From NCBI GenBank assembly GCA_949282215.1, contig CASDPF010000006.1, forward strand, positions 32,984 through 96,983: 64,000 bases of DNA, written 5' to 3'. The stretch is from an uncultured bacterium. Lineage in GTDB: Bacteria > Cyanobacteriota > Vampirovibrionia > Gastranaerophilales > Gastranaerophilaceae. The notes below the pieces were generated by a model, which was not told the DNA's origin, did no database searches, and was given only the letters and a program-made list of their open reading frames with translations. Shown in pieces: positions 56,871 to 64,000 of this stretch; the first letter of the stretch is position 1, and every line of letters starts with the position of its first letter. The position numbers were made by a program, and so were the translations under genes.

Positions 56871-57606
56871 CAAGGTCGCTATTAAAGTAGCCAACAATAT
56901 ATTTGAATGTATTAAGAGCGGTATCAATATTCATAGTTCTAGGAGTGTTACTTCTTTTTTCTTTAACTGTAATAGTATTATTTTTTAAATCAACATTTTC
57001 AAGAATATATACATGCCAAGTTCTTCCATCAAGCATTTTAGGCCCTGTACCTATAACGAAACTATGTTGTTTTTCTTTATCCATTCTTTCAAAAAGTTCC
57101 ATTACTTGTTTTTTGTAACGAGTTAGATCAAAATTTAAATCTTGTTCTGCAATTATAGTAGGTTTTATTCCTGTTAAAACTTCCATAAAGTGAGAAGGTG
57201 AATTTTTTTCAAATGAATAGTCGTTGAAAGTGTCTGCAAGTTTACAAAGCCAAGGTTTTGACTTATGTTTATTTTCGTACATGTCAACAGTAATATCCAT
57301 ACTTCTTATAATTTCATTAGGTTGGTTTTTGTACAACTTTTCATAACCATCTATAACCGCGTTTGTAGGAATTGTGTATTTTTCTTTTTGTCCGTTTTTA
57401 CTATATAAATAACAGTTTATTAGTTTTGGATTGTTATCATCATATTGAATCTGTTCTTTTAAAATATTTCTTCCGTTATTTGTATGGGATAGTGTTTCTA
57501 GAGTTGTCATTAGATAACAATCACTGAAATATTGTTTAGAATGTTTGAAATTATCAATATCTTTATCAGATATTGAAGCTCTAAAATTTAAATTAAAACT
57601 ATTCAT
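56848..57606 (-). CDS. Calpain-like (C2) cysteine protease domain protein
   Basis: A 252-residue protein with the calpain core: QYFSDCYLMTTLETLSH (the catalytic Cys at about residue 30 in the QxxxxDC context), and later GRTWHVYILENVDLKNNTI (catalytic His) with KEKRSN supplying the Asn region. No signal peptide and no other domain. It is unusual in bacteria to see the core alone. The start is ATG 57606 with GTGGAG just upstream; ATG 57618 has no ribosome-binding site. Substrate unknown. Confidence 0.6.
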   Translation of the reverse strand: MNSFNLNFRASISDKDIDNFKHSKQYFSDCYLMTTLETLSHTNNGRNILKEQIQYDDNNPKLINCYLYSKNGQKEKYTIPTNAVIDGYEKLYKNQPNEIIRSMDITVDMYENKHKSKPWLCKLADTFNDYSFEKNSPSHFMEVLTGIKPTIIAEQDLNFDLTRYKKQVMELFERMDKEKQHSFVIGTGPKMLDGRTWHVYILENVDLKNNTITVKEKRSNTPRTMNIDTALNTFKYIVGYFNSDLVKKESQQ

Positions 57607-57705
57607 ACAACTCCACATATATATATTAAATCTAAAACATATTTATTATTGATAAATTATTTCAAAAATGTTACAATTATTAAGTATTATAAAGGAAAGT
57701 TAAAA

Positions 57706-58128
57706 ATGACTAAGATATTGATCGGTTCAGATCACGGTGGTTACAAATTAAAAAATGAAATAATAAAACATCTGAAATCTATGGATATAGAAGTAGAGGA
57801 TTTTGGTTGTTATTCAGAAGAAAGTTGTGACTATCCTGAGATAGCTAAAAGTGTAGCAGAGGCAGTTTTAGAAACAAATGGCAGAGGTATTTTAGTTTGC
57901 GGAACTGGAATTGGGATGTCACTTGTAGCAAATAGATATAAAGGTATAAGAGCTTCTCATTGCACTGATACTTTTACTGCTAGAATGACTAGGATGCACA
58001 ATGATTCTAATATCTTATGTTTAGGAGAAAGAATTACAGGTGTCGGTTTGGCGTTAGATATTGTTGATATTTGGTTAAAGACTGATTTTGAAGGCGGACG
58101 ACACTTAAGAAGAATAAATATGTATTAG
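57706..58128 (+). CDS. rpiB: Ribose-5-phosphate isomerase B
   Basis: A 140-residue RpiB/LacAB enzyme converting ribose-5-P and ribulose-5-P. ILIGSDHGGYKLKN, DYPEIAKSVAEAV, the catalytic Cys in LVCGTGIGMSLVAN, RASHCTDTFTARMTRMHNDSNILCLG. ATG 57706 follows AAAGGAAAG; the upstream in-frame ATG at 57649 would add 19 residues not typical of the family. Operon with rsfS 12 bases on. Confidence 0.94.
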   Translation: MTKILIGSDHGGYKLKNEIIKHLKSMDIEVEDFGCYSEESCDYPEIAKSVAEAVLETNGRGILVCGTGIGMSLVANRYKGIRASHCTDTFTARMTRMHNDSNILCLGERITGVGLALDIVDIWLKTDFEGGRHLRRINMY

Positions 58129-58140
58129 TTGGAGTTATAA

Positions 58141-58551
58141 ATGGAAAAAGAAGGGTTGAGTTCATATAAATTCGCTTGTGCGATAGCTAGATTTTTGGAT
58201 GATAAGATAGCAAAAGATTTGTCAATATTAAATATTAGTAATGTTTCATCTTTTGCGGATTATTTTGTAATATGTTCAGCTCAAACAAATACACAAGTAA
58301 AGGCATTGACAGAGAATCTTGCAGATAAAGTAAAGTCTACGTTTTCGAGATTGCCATTAGGACGAGAAAATGATATAAAAAATCGTTGGAATTTAATAGA
58401 TTATGGTGATGTAGTAGTTCATATATTGCATCAGGATGAAAGAGAAGCTTATGCTATAGAAAAATTTTGGAATCATGCTTTTAGTATTCCAAGAGAGACT
58501 TGGTTAGAAGAGTCAAAAGAGTATTCAGAATATAATAATATTGAAAGATAA
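58141..58551 (+). CDS. rsfS: Ribosomal silencing factor RsfS
   Basis: A 136-residue protein of the RsfS/Iojap family that binds L14 and blocks subunit joining in slow growth. SFADYFVICSAQTNTQVKAL, GRENDIKNRWNLIDYGDVVVHI and REAYAIEKFW are the family signatures. GGAG upstream. Confidence 0.92.
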   Translation: MEKEGLSSYKFACAIARFLDDKIAKDLSILNISNVSSFADYFVICSAQTNTQVKALTENLADKVKSTFSRLPLGRENDIKNRWNLIDYGDVVVHILHQDEREAYAIEKFWNHAFSIPRETWLEESKEYSEYNNIER

Positions 58552-58555
58552 GATA

Positions 58556-59626
58556 ATGGATAAAAAAGAATTAAATAAAGCAATAGAAAAGACAGTTTTA
58601 AAAATGGCGTTGGAACCTAAAAATACTGAGCATTATCATGAATTAGCGAAATATTATGCTATGGATAATCAATATGAGAAAGTTATTTCTGTATATGAAA
58701 GTCTTTTAGAAATTGAGCCCAAAGATTTGCAAACTCTTTTGAATTTAGGAAGTATTTGGTTTTATTCTAAAGAATATAAAAAAGCTTTAAAATATTTTAA
58801 CCAAGCAATGATTGTTAATCCAAGTAATTATCTAGTTTATTATAATATGGCAAATACCTATGCGGAGTTAAGAAATTTCTCTAAGGCATTACATTATTAT
58901 AATAGAACATTAGATTTTAATTCTCAGAATCCGGAAGTATATAATGCTATAGCTCTTTTATATCATGATTTTGAAGATTACGTAGAATCGAGAGCTTATT
59001 ATGAAAAGGCACTTTCTTTAGACCCAGAAAATTTAACTGCATTAGTTGATTTGGGTAATGTATGTTTTAAATTATATGATTATGAAAAGGCTTTGGAATA
59101 TTATTATAAAGTTTTTGATTTGGCTCCTGATAATAAAACAGTAGCTTTGTGTATAGCAAATACATTGGCTGTTAATAAGGATAAAGAAAAGTGTTATAAA
59201 TATTTTGAAAAAGCTTTAGAATTACCAGGGGATAATTATAAAGCATATATTTGTTATGCGATTGCAAAATCCGATTTTAAAGATTATGAAGATGCAATTG
59301 AGCTTTATAAAAAAGCAATTAAGATAAATCCAAAAGAAGCTAATGCGTATATATTAACAGGTAATTTATATTCAAATATAAAGAAATACAAGGAAGCTGA
59401 AACTCAGTACAAAGAAGCTTTAAAGATAAATAAATTAGATCCAAGTATTTATGTCTTGATAGCTAATGTTTATTTTATGAATAATGAGGTAGAGCGTTCT
59501 ATATATTCATATAGAGCAGCTGTAAATATGCGTCCAGAAAATGATGAATATAAATTAGTATTTATTCAAGTTTTAGAAGATTTTGTAGAAGAATATAGAA
59601 AAGGAGATGTAATTGCGTCCTTCTAA
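58556..59626 (+). CDS. Tetratricopeptide-repeat protein
   Basis: A 356-residue protein of about ten TPR units (for example YYNMANTYAELRNFSKALHYY, YEKALSLDPENLTALVDLG, AYILTGNLYSNIKKYKEAE). No signal peptide or membrane helix: a cytoplasmic scaffold for protein contacts. ATG 58556 is preferred; a TTG at 58541 overlaps rsfS. It overlaps the next gene by 14 bases. Confidence 0.85.
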   Translation: MDKKELNKAIEKTVLKMALEPKNTEHYHELAKYYAMDNQYEKVISVYESLLEIEPKDLQTLLNLGSIWFYSKEYKKALKYFNQAMIVNPSNYLVYYNMANTYAELRNFSKALHYYNRTLDFNSQNPEVYNAIALLYHDFEDYVESRAYYEKALSLDPENLTALVDLGNVCFKLYDYEKALEYYYKVFDLAPDNKTVALCIANTLAVNKDKEKCYKYFEKALELPGDNYKAYICYAIAKSDFKDYEDAIELYKKAIKINPKEANAYILTGNLYSNIKKYKEAETQYKEALKINKLDPSIYVLIANVYFMNNEVERSIYSYRAAVNMRPENDEYKLVFIQVLEDFVEEYRKGDVIASF

Positions 59627-60020
59627 TGAAATATATCCAATAGAAAGAATTATATCTGCAGCGTCATATTTAACAGCAGGTGGAGCCGGTTTTGTGTGGC
59701 TCATAATAGCTGCTATTTTGAGAAAAAGAGTTACTCCTTTTTTGATGTACCATATTTTACAATCGATTTTTTTATCAATTTTATATTTTTTATTAGTGAC
59801 TTTTGCAGAGTTGATTTTTGTAATTTTGTATAGGATACCGTTTATAAATGCGATACCTTATTTTATAAATGTTTCACTACCATTTTTGTTTAATTTATCA
59901 GTGCTTCAGGCTTTAACATCGTTAGTAATATTATATTTAGCCATCACTTCAGGAATGGGTTTATATAGTTATTTACCTTGGGTATCTGATATAATAAATA
60001 CAAATACCGGTAGAAAGTAG
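59613..60020 (+). CDS. Four-helix membrane protein, Tic20-like (putative)
   Basis: A 135-residue protein with about four hydrophobic helices. The start YPIERIISAASYLTAGGAGF and the FLMYHILQSIFLSILYFL segment resemble cyanobacterial Tic20-type proteins (R..SA..YL...; F.RfN.mQA). The start is TTG 59613, seven bases after AAAGGAG. I am not sure of the family. If right, it supports a cyanobacterial-lineage host. Confidence 0.5.
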   Translation: MRPSNEIYPIERIISAASYLTAGGAGFVWLIIAAILRKRVTPFLMYHILQSIFLSILYFLLVTFAELIFVILYRIPFINAIPYFINVSLPFLFNLSVLQALTSLVILYLAITSGMGLYSYLPWVSDIINTNTGRK

Positions 60021-60025
60021 TATTT

Positions 60026-61024
60026 TTAATACATTTTTACTAAATTTTTAACTTCTTTTAGTATTTGTTGTGCTTCTTTTCTAGCTTTATCAGCCCCCTG
60101 GTTAAGTATATCAATAACCAATTTAGGGTTTTGTTCGTAGTATTTTCGTTTTTCTCTGATTTCAGTCATGCGTTCATTAATTTTTGCTCCTAATTGACGT
60201 TTACAATCAGCACAACCTCTTAATCCTTTTTCGCATTCTTCTTTAACTGTATTAACTTCATTGCTAGAACCAAAAATTTTCCAATATTTAAATGCAATTT
60301 CACATTCATCAGGATGTCCGGGGTCATCTTTTCTCATTCTACTTCTGTCTGTTATAGCTGACATAACTTTTTTTGCAGTAACTTCTGCTGTGTCAGAAAT
60401 TTTTATGTCATTGTTGAAAGATTTTCCCATTTTATTTCCGTCAAGTCCGCAAATTAAAGAACAGTTATTTAATTTTGGTTGAGGTTCTTTGAAAAAGTCA
60501 CAATTATATACATTATTAAATCTTCTTGCAATATCTCTGGTAAGTTCTACATGTGCAACTTGATCAATACCAACAGGAACAAAGTCAGCATTGAACATTA
60601 GAATATCTGCAGTCATTAGAACTGGGTAACCCATAAGCCCGTAGTTGATTTGAGAAGCCATGCCTTCTTTTGATTTTAGAATTTTTGCCATGTCTTTGAG
60701 GGTAGGATCTCTTTCAACCCAGTTTTGTGGAGTAATCATACTTAAATAAAGATGTAATTCTGCAATTTCTGGGATTTGTGATTGAACGTAAATAGTAGAT
60801 TTTTCAGGATCAACTCCGCTAGCAAGCCAGTCCATTGTAACATCAAGAATATCATTTCTTAAATTTTCAGTTTTGTCATATTTAGTGGTTAATGCATGCC
60901 AATCGGCAACAAAGAAAAAGCATTCATATTCGTTTTGTAATTTAACCCAGTTCTCAATTACTCCTAAATAATGACCTAAGTGTAATTTCCCTGTTGGACG
61001 CATTCCTGATACTATTCTTTGCAT
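60026..61024 (-). CDS. trpS: Tryptophanyl-tRNA synthetase
   Basis: A 332-residue class I synthetase: GMRPTGKLHLGHYLG (HIGH-type motif), FFFVADWHALTT, MGYPVLMTADILMFNADFVPVGIDQVAHVELTRDIA, and GNKMGKSFNN (KMSKS type). Charges tRNA-Trp. Normal length. Its upstream neighbour, the GH13 gene, ends 3 bases before its start. Confidence 0.95.
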   Translation of the reverse strand: MQRIVSGMRPTGKLHLGHYLGVIENWVKLQNEYECFFFVADWHALTTKYDKTENLRNDILDVTMDWLASGVDPEKSTIYVQSQIPEIAELHLYLSMITPQNWVERDPTLKDMAKILKSKEGMASQINYGLMGYPVLMTADILMFNADFVPVGIDQVAHVELTRDIARRFNNVYNCDFFKEPQPKLNNCSLICGLDGNKMGKSFNNDIKISDTAEVTAKKVMSAITDRSRMRKDDPGHPDECEIAFKYWKIFGSSNEVNTVKEECEKGLRGCADCKRQLGAKINERMTEIREKRKYYEQNPKLVIDILNQGADKARKEAQQILKEVKNLVKMY

Positions 61025-61027
61025 ATA

Positions 61028-62548
61028 TTAACCTTTCGTAATTTTAATAATTTTTATTTCACCAGAATCTAAGTCAGTGAAAATTGTTTTTCCATTAGTT
61101 TTAATATTATCATTTCCAAAAATTGTTTCAATATTCATATCTTTTTTTAAGTTGTTAACTTTGAATTTAATTTTATTTTGAGGATTTTTAAAATCTAAAT
61201 TCCCAATTACAATAATAGATGTATTATTTAGAGTTCTTGTATAGGCAAAAACTTTGTTATTTTGGGTATTTAATGGGGCAAAAGAGCCTTTTGTTATAAT
61301 ATCAATATTATTGTTTCTAAAAGAGTATGCATATTTAAAATTATTTAAAATATTATCATTTTTACCATCAGGTTTTTTAGAAAAATTAAATATATCAAGT
61401 TTGCCTCTGTGTACAAAATAAGAATTGTCATCAGTTTCGGAAGACAATGCAGTAGAATTTGCCCAGTCATATAAATAGTCATCACCATTGAAAAAACCAT
61501 CAATACAATAAGGATTAAATGGTAAAGTGGCGTTTAGCCAAGAAATCATGTTCGAAAAATTTTCACCATGTAGTAAAATTGGGCTAACTTCGTCATGTGT
61601 AGAAAAACTTAATATAACACTTTTTTTGTCTTTATAAGAATTTAGTAATTTTAAGTTAAATTTAATATGATTTATGAATTCGTCACTATTCCACTCTTTA
61701 AGATTGAAAAAGCTTCCGTAGTAGCCGTCAAATCCAATTTGTAAGAGCTTATCATAGGGAGTAAAAGGAGCATATTTGCTAGGAGGTTCTCTCCAAGAAT
61801 CAGAAGCTTCAGCTAAAAAAAGAAATTCCGGTTGTTGAGCTCTTGTATATTTAATGATTTCATTCCAGAAGTTTGCAGGCTTGATGGTTGCTACATCAGC
61901 TCTTATACCGTCTGCACCGATTAGTAGTACAAGATCAATGAAATCTTTATGCGCTTTTATAAGATCTTGATTAAGTTTATTATTAGAACCTGTATTAAAA
62001 AGTCTGACATCTGTCCAATCAGTAGGAACAATAGAAAGTTGCTTATGATCTTTAAGGAATAATTCAGGGTGTGTTAAGAATAAGTCATAAGCTCCGCAGC
62101 TTGGTAAATCAATAATTACTCGAATATTTCTTTTATGACATTCTTTAATAAATAATTTAGCTTGTTCAATATCTGTTAATTCCGAATTTTTATCAACTAA
62201 TTGAGGATTTATGTTCCAAAAATCTGCCATTGAGTATAGCGAACCTGCTGTTCCAAGAGCTTTTAATTTTCCGACAGGTGTTATTGGTAGAACATGTAAA
62301 GTGTTAATTCCCAAATTTTTTATTTCATCTAGTCGTTCAATAGCGTTTAAAAAATTTCCACTTTCTTCGTTATTATTAATGATCCCATCATTATTTAAAT
62401 CTTTTGAATTAAAGTTTCTAATATTAATACAGCAAATATTAGCTTTATTATTAATGAATAATGTTCTTAGATTATTAATATAAGCAGCAGATGAAATATT
62501 GTTAATTAAAAATATTGTTAGTATAGATAAAATAATTTTCTTTTCCAT
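61028..62548 (-). CDS. Secreted alpha-amylase-family (GH13) glycosidase
   Basis: A 506-residue protein with a signal peptide (KKIILSILTIFLINNISSA). The GH13 barrel has a region I-like segment ended by IRVIIDLPSCGAYD, where the usual N-H of DxxxNH is replaced, region II GADGIRADVA (nucleophile Asp), region III FLFLAEASD (acid Glu) and region IV FSTHDE. An EF-hand-like DLNNDGIINNNEE may bind calcium. C-terminal beta domain. Probably acts on alpha-glucans in the periplasm or outside. Confidence 0.85.
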   Translation of the reverse strand: MEKKIILSILTIFLINNISSAAYINNLRTLFINNKANICCINIRNFNSKDLNNDGIINNNEESGNFLNAIERLDEIKNLGINTLHVLPITPVGKLKALGTAGSLYSMADFWNINPQLVDKNSELTDIEQAKLFIKECHKRNIRVIIDLPSCGAYDLFLTHPELFLKDHKQLSIVPTDWTDVRLFNTGSNNKLNQDLIKAHKDFIDLVLLIGADGIRADVATIKPANFWNEIIKYTRAQQPEFLFLAEASDSWREPPSKYAPFTPYDKLLQIGFDGYYGSFFNLKEWNSDEFINHIKFNLKLLNSYKDKKSVILSFSTHDEVSPILLHGENFSNMISWLNATLPFNPYCIDGFFNGDDYLYDWANSTALSSETDDNSYFVHRGKLDIFNFSKKPDGKNDNILNNFKYAYSFRNNNIDIITKGSFAPLNTQNNKVFAYTRTLNNTSIIVIGNLDFKNPQNKIKFKVNNLKKDMNIETIFGNDNIKTNGKTIFTDLDSGEIKIIKITKG

Positions 62549-62601
62549 ATATACTCCAAAGTAATTTTATCAAATAAAAATGAATATGTTAAGATTAAAA
62601 T

Positions 62602-63060
62602 ATGAAATATTATACAAAATTAACAAAAATTGGTCATATAACAATAGTTGAGAAAGAACAGAAAATAATAAATATTATTTTAGATAAAAGAAGAATTGAG
62701 GGTTTGTATCAAGAGTCAGATTTAATAAAGCATGCTTTTATGGAATTAGACATGTATTTAAATAAAAAAAAGAATAAAATAGAACTTCCATATAGTCTAA
62801 AAGGTACAGAATTTGATTTGTTGGTTTGGGAAGAATTATTAAAAATAGAGTATGGTACTTATAAGGGTTATAAAGAAATAGCACAAGCAATAGGAAAGCC
62901 AAATAGTGTAAGAGCTGTAGGGCGAGCATGTGGAAGAAATAGGTTAGCAATTTTAATACCATGTCACAGAGTTTTGTGTTCTAATGGTAAACTTTCAGGT
63001 TATGCATATGGTGAATTAAAAAAAAGGTGGTTATTAGAGTTAGAGGGAGTTAGTCTTTAA
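62602..63060 (+). CDS. ogt: Methylated-DNA-protein cysteine methyltransferase
   Basis: A 152-residue O6-alkylguanine repair protein. The acceptor Cys is in AILIPCHRVLCSNG; the DNA-binding helix is YKEIAQAIGKPNSVRAVGRACGRN; SGYAYGELKKRWLLELE ends the domain. Short N-terminal domain as in Ogt. Overlaps the convergent gene by 11 bases. Confidence 0.93.
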   Translation: MKYYTKLTKIGHITIVEKEQKIINIILDKRRIEGLYQESDLIKHAFMELDMYLNKKKNKIELPYSLKGTEFDLLVWEELLKIEYGTYKGYKEIAQAIGKPNSVRAVGRACGRNRLAILIPCHRVLCSNGKLSGYAYGELKKRWLLELEGVSL

Positions 63061-63454
63061 TTTGGAATACACATTTAACACAATGAGCCTTAGGTTTAAG
63101 AATGAGGTTGTCTTCTAAATCGTAGTTTTTAGCAATTCTTGTAATTAAAGGTTCGCCGCAAATAGGACATTTTAAATTAGTGGCTCTATTGAGAATTTGT
63201 TTTTTCAATTCTGAAATTGTTTCAGGAGAAACGTCATCAAAGACATAAGTTTTTTCATGTTCTTTTATTTCATTAATAGAGCATTTAAGAACTTTAGCTA
63301 ATTGTTGTCTTTGAGTAACTGAAAGAAAAAGCTCTTTCCCAGAAATTAAGTCATCGAGAACGTCTAATTTAATATTAGATTTTTTTGAAAGCCCTGTAAT
63401 AGAAAGGCCAGTTATTTCCATTTTTTCTTGTAAAAATTCTGCTAAACTTTTCAT
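63050..63454 (-). CDS. HTH plus zinc-ribbon protein
   Basis: A 134-residue protein: residues 1-65 form an Xre-like helix-turn-helix (LSITGLSKKSNIKLDVLDDLISG), a linker helix follows, and residues 95-134 form a CPIC...CVKC zinc ribbon. Likely a small transcription regulator. It starts 60 bases from the rRNA promoter region on the opposite strand, with alternating AT just upstream. Confidence 0.65.
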   Translation of the reverse strand: MKSLAEFLQEKMEITGLSITGLSKKSNIKLDVLDDLISGKELFLSVTQRQQLAKVLKCSINEIKEHEKTYVFDDVSPETISELKKQILNRATNLKCPICGEPLITRIAKNYDLEDNLILKPKAHCVKCVFQIKD

Positions 63455-63515
63455 ATATATATATATAACATGAAAAGAAGATAAAAAAGAATGTAAAAAA
63501 ATGTAAAAAAAGAAC

Positions 63516-63544
63516 TTGATTTTAAAAATTTTTCATTTTATAAT
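63516..63544 (+). promoter_or_regulatory. rRNA operon promoter P1
   Basis: TTGATT (63516-63521), 17-base spacer, TATAAT (63539-63544). Strong sigma70-type promoter about 450 bases upstream of the expected 16S start. Confidence 0.75.
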
Positions 63545-64000
63545 GAAAGAACGCGATAAATCAAAGCGTAAAGAAAATTGATTTACACGTAGGTTTCTCG
63601 TAAGGGGATCTAAAACGCCGAAATATAAACATAGCAAACCTATGTAAAGGACATTGAAATCTATATCGTTTAAATGTAACGAAATGTAAATAGCAAAAAA
63701 AGAAGAAGTTGACAAAGAAAATTGACGATATATGATAGAGATGTTGGTAGCGGATAGCCGGTATTAAAAAGCGAAAGAGTCGCAGTTTGAGGAAGATGAA
63801 GTAATCAAATATTTTAATACAAAGCCGTTGAATTAGCCAAAAGAGTTCTAAAAAAGATAAAAATAAAAATTGAACCTTGAAAACAGAATAGCTGAAGACG
63901 AAAAACTTGTTAATTCAAAAGCGAATGATAAGACAACGTAACGAAGTTCGAGCGGTTAATCGCGAGGTTAACTAATGGACATAACTTTTCTGACAATGGA
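63545..64000 (+). other. rRNA operon leader ending at the 16S rRNA 5' end
   Basis: Non-coding stretch downstream of P1 and P2. The last bases, TGACAATGGA, match the sequence that normally precedes GAGTTTGATC at the start of bacterial 16S rRNA, so the gene should begin at the window edge. Inside the leader is CCTTGAAAAC (63873 region), common in rrn leaders and spacers. The 63545-63708 part has no reading frame and no structure I can name. Confidence 0.65.
63709..63736 (+). promoter_or_regulatory. rRNA operon promoter P2
   Basis: TTGACA (63709-63714), 16-base spacer, TATGAT (63731-63736). Second strong promoter in tandem, the usual rrn layout. Confidence 0.75.

Noticed and set aside
57601..57680. 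Fourth copy of the shared promoter element before the calpain-like gene
   Set aside because: TGTAACA, TTGAAA and TATATATATG are present, but the spacing between boxes is about 29 bases where the three clear copies have 18, so I did not count it.

Overview
The window looks like a chromosome segment of an AT-rich, Gram-negative-type gut bacterium carrying a prophage. It has lipid A/LPS genes (Kdo transferase, ArnT-like transferase), a GyrA whose box region reads RATRGKAG as I remember cyanobacterial GyrA, a Tic20-like membrane protein and several proteins of no recognised family. My best guess is the non-photosynthetic cyanobacterial sister group (Vampirovibrionia, for example Gastranaerophilales). 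This is inference; the 16S rRNA that would settle it begins just past the right edge.

Bases 1 to about 28,860 are the right part of a short-tailed (podovirus-like) prophage, visibly richer in GC than the flanking host DNA and transcribed rightward almost without gaps. The order is TerS, a tiny RHH-like protein, portal, scaffold, capsid, decoration protein, head-tail adaptor, tail fibre, tail-tube/hub protein, GNAT-like protein, two ejection-type proteins, a 3,237-residue polyvalent protein (adenine methyltransferase + SF2 helicase + zincin), a small membrane-protein cluster, a complete diversity-generating retroelement (DGR), TerL and amidase. No integrase lies in the window, so the left end and early genes are outside it. 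The DGR is explicit: VR (25038-25149) and TR (25275-25386) differ at 16 of 112 positions, 15 of them adenines in TR, and the RT carries the DGR hallmark IGNLASQ. The RT runs in frame into a C-terminal domain that has its own ribosome-binding site and ATG.

The most unusual observation is in the start codons. Six phage genes (adaptor 5951, fibre 6990, membrane protein 22500, DGR target 23946, TerL 26854, amidase 28163) have a good Shine-Dalgarno sequence and an open frame whose initiator position is AGG, not ATG, with no ATG/GTG/TTG where the protein must begin. For the amidase, the first normal start downstream would remove two of its three zinc-ligand histidines. The other phage genes use ATG. 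Either this is non-canonical initiation used as a lock on late genes, or a very non-random form of decay.

From 29,218 rightward is host: gyrA, ilvC, a Cys-rich secreted protein, a solitary DNA methyltransferase, DUF167, an antiporter, YqeK/NadD, a degenerate histidine kinase, FolP, a 6S-like RNA, ArnT-like and WaaA, DnaE, a TOPRIM protein, tRNA-Lys, GpmI, a SNF2 helicase, a GAF histidine kinase, a calpain-like protease, RpiB/RsfS/TPR/Tic20-like, TrpS, a GH13 protein and Ogt. Finally comes an rRNA operon leader with two strong promoters. Three leftward host genes (36698, 39411, 49641) share a long, precisely spaced upstream element, and two of them encode coiled-coil proteins that look paralogous.
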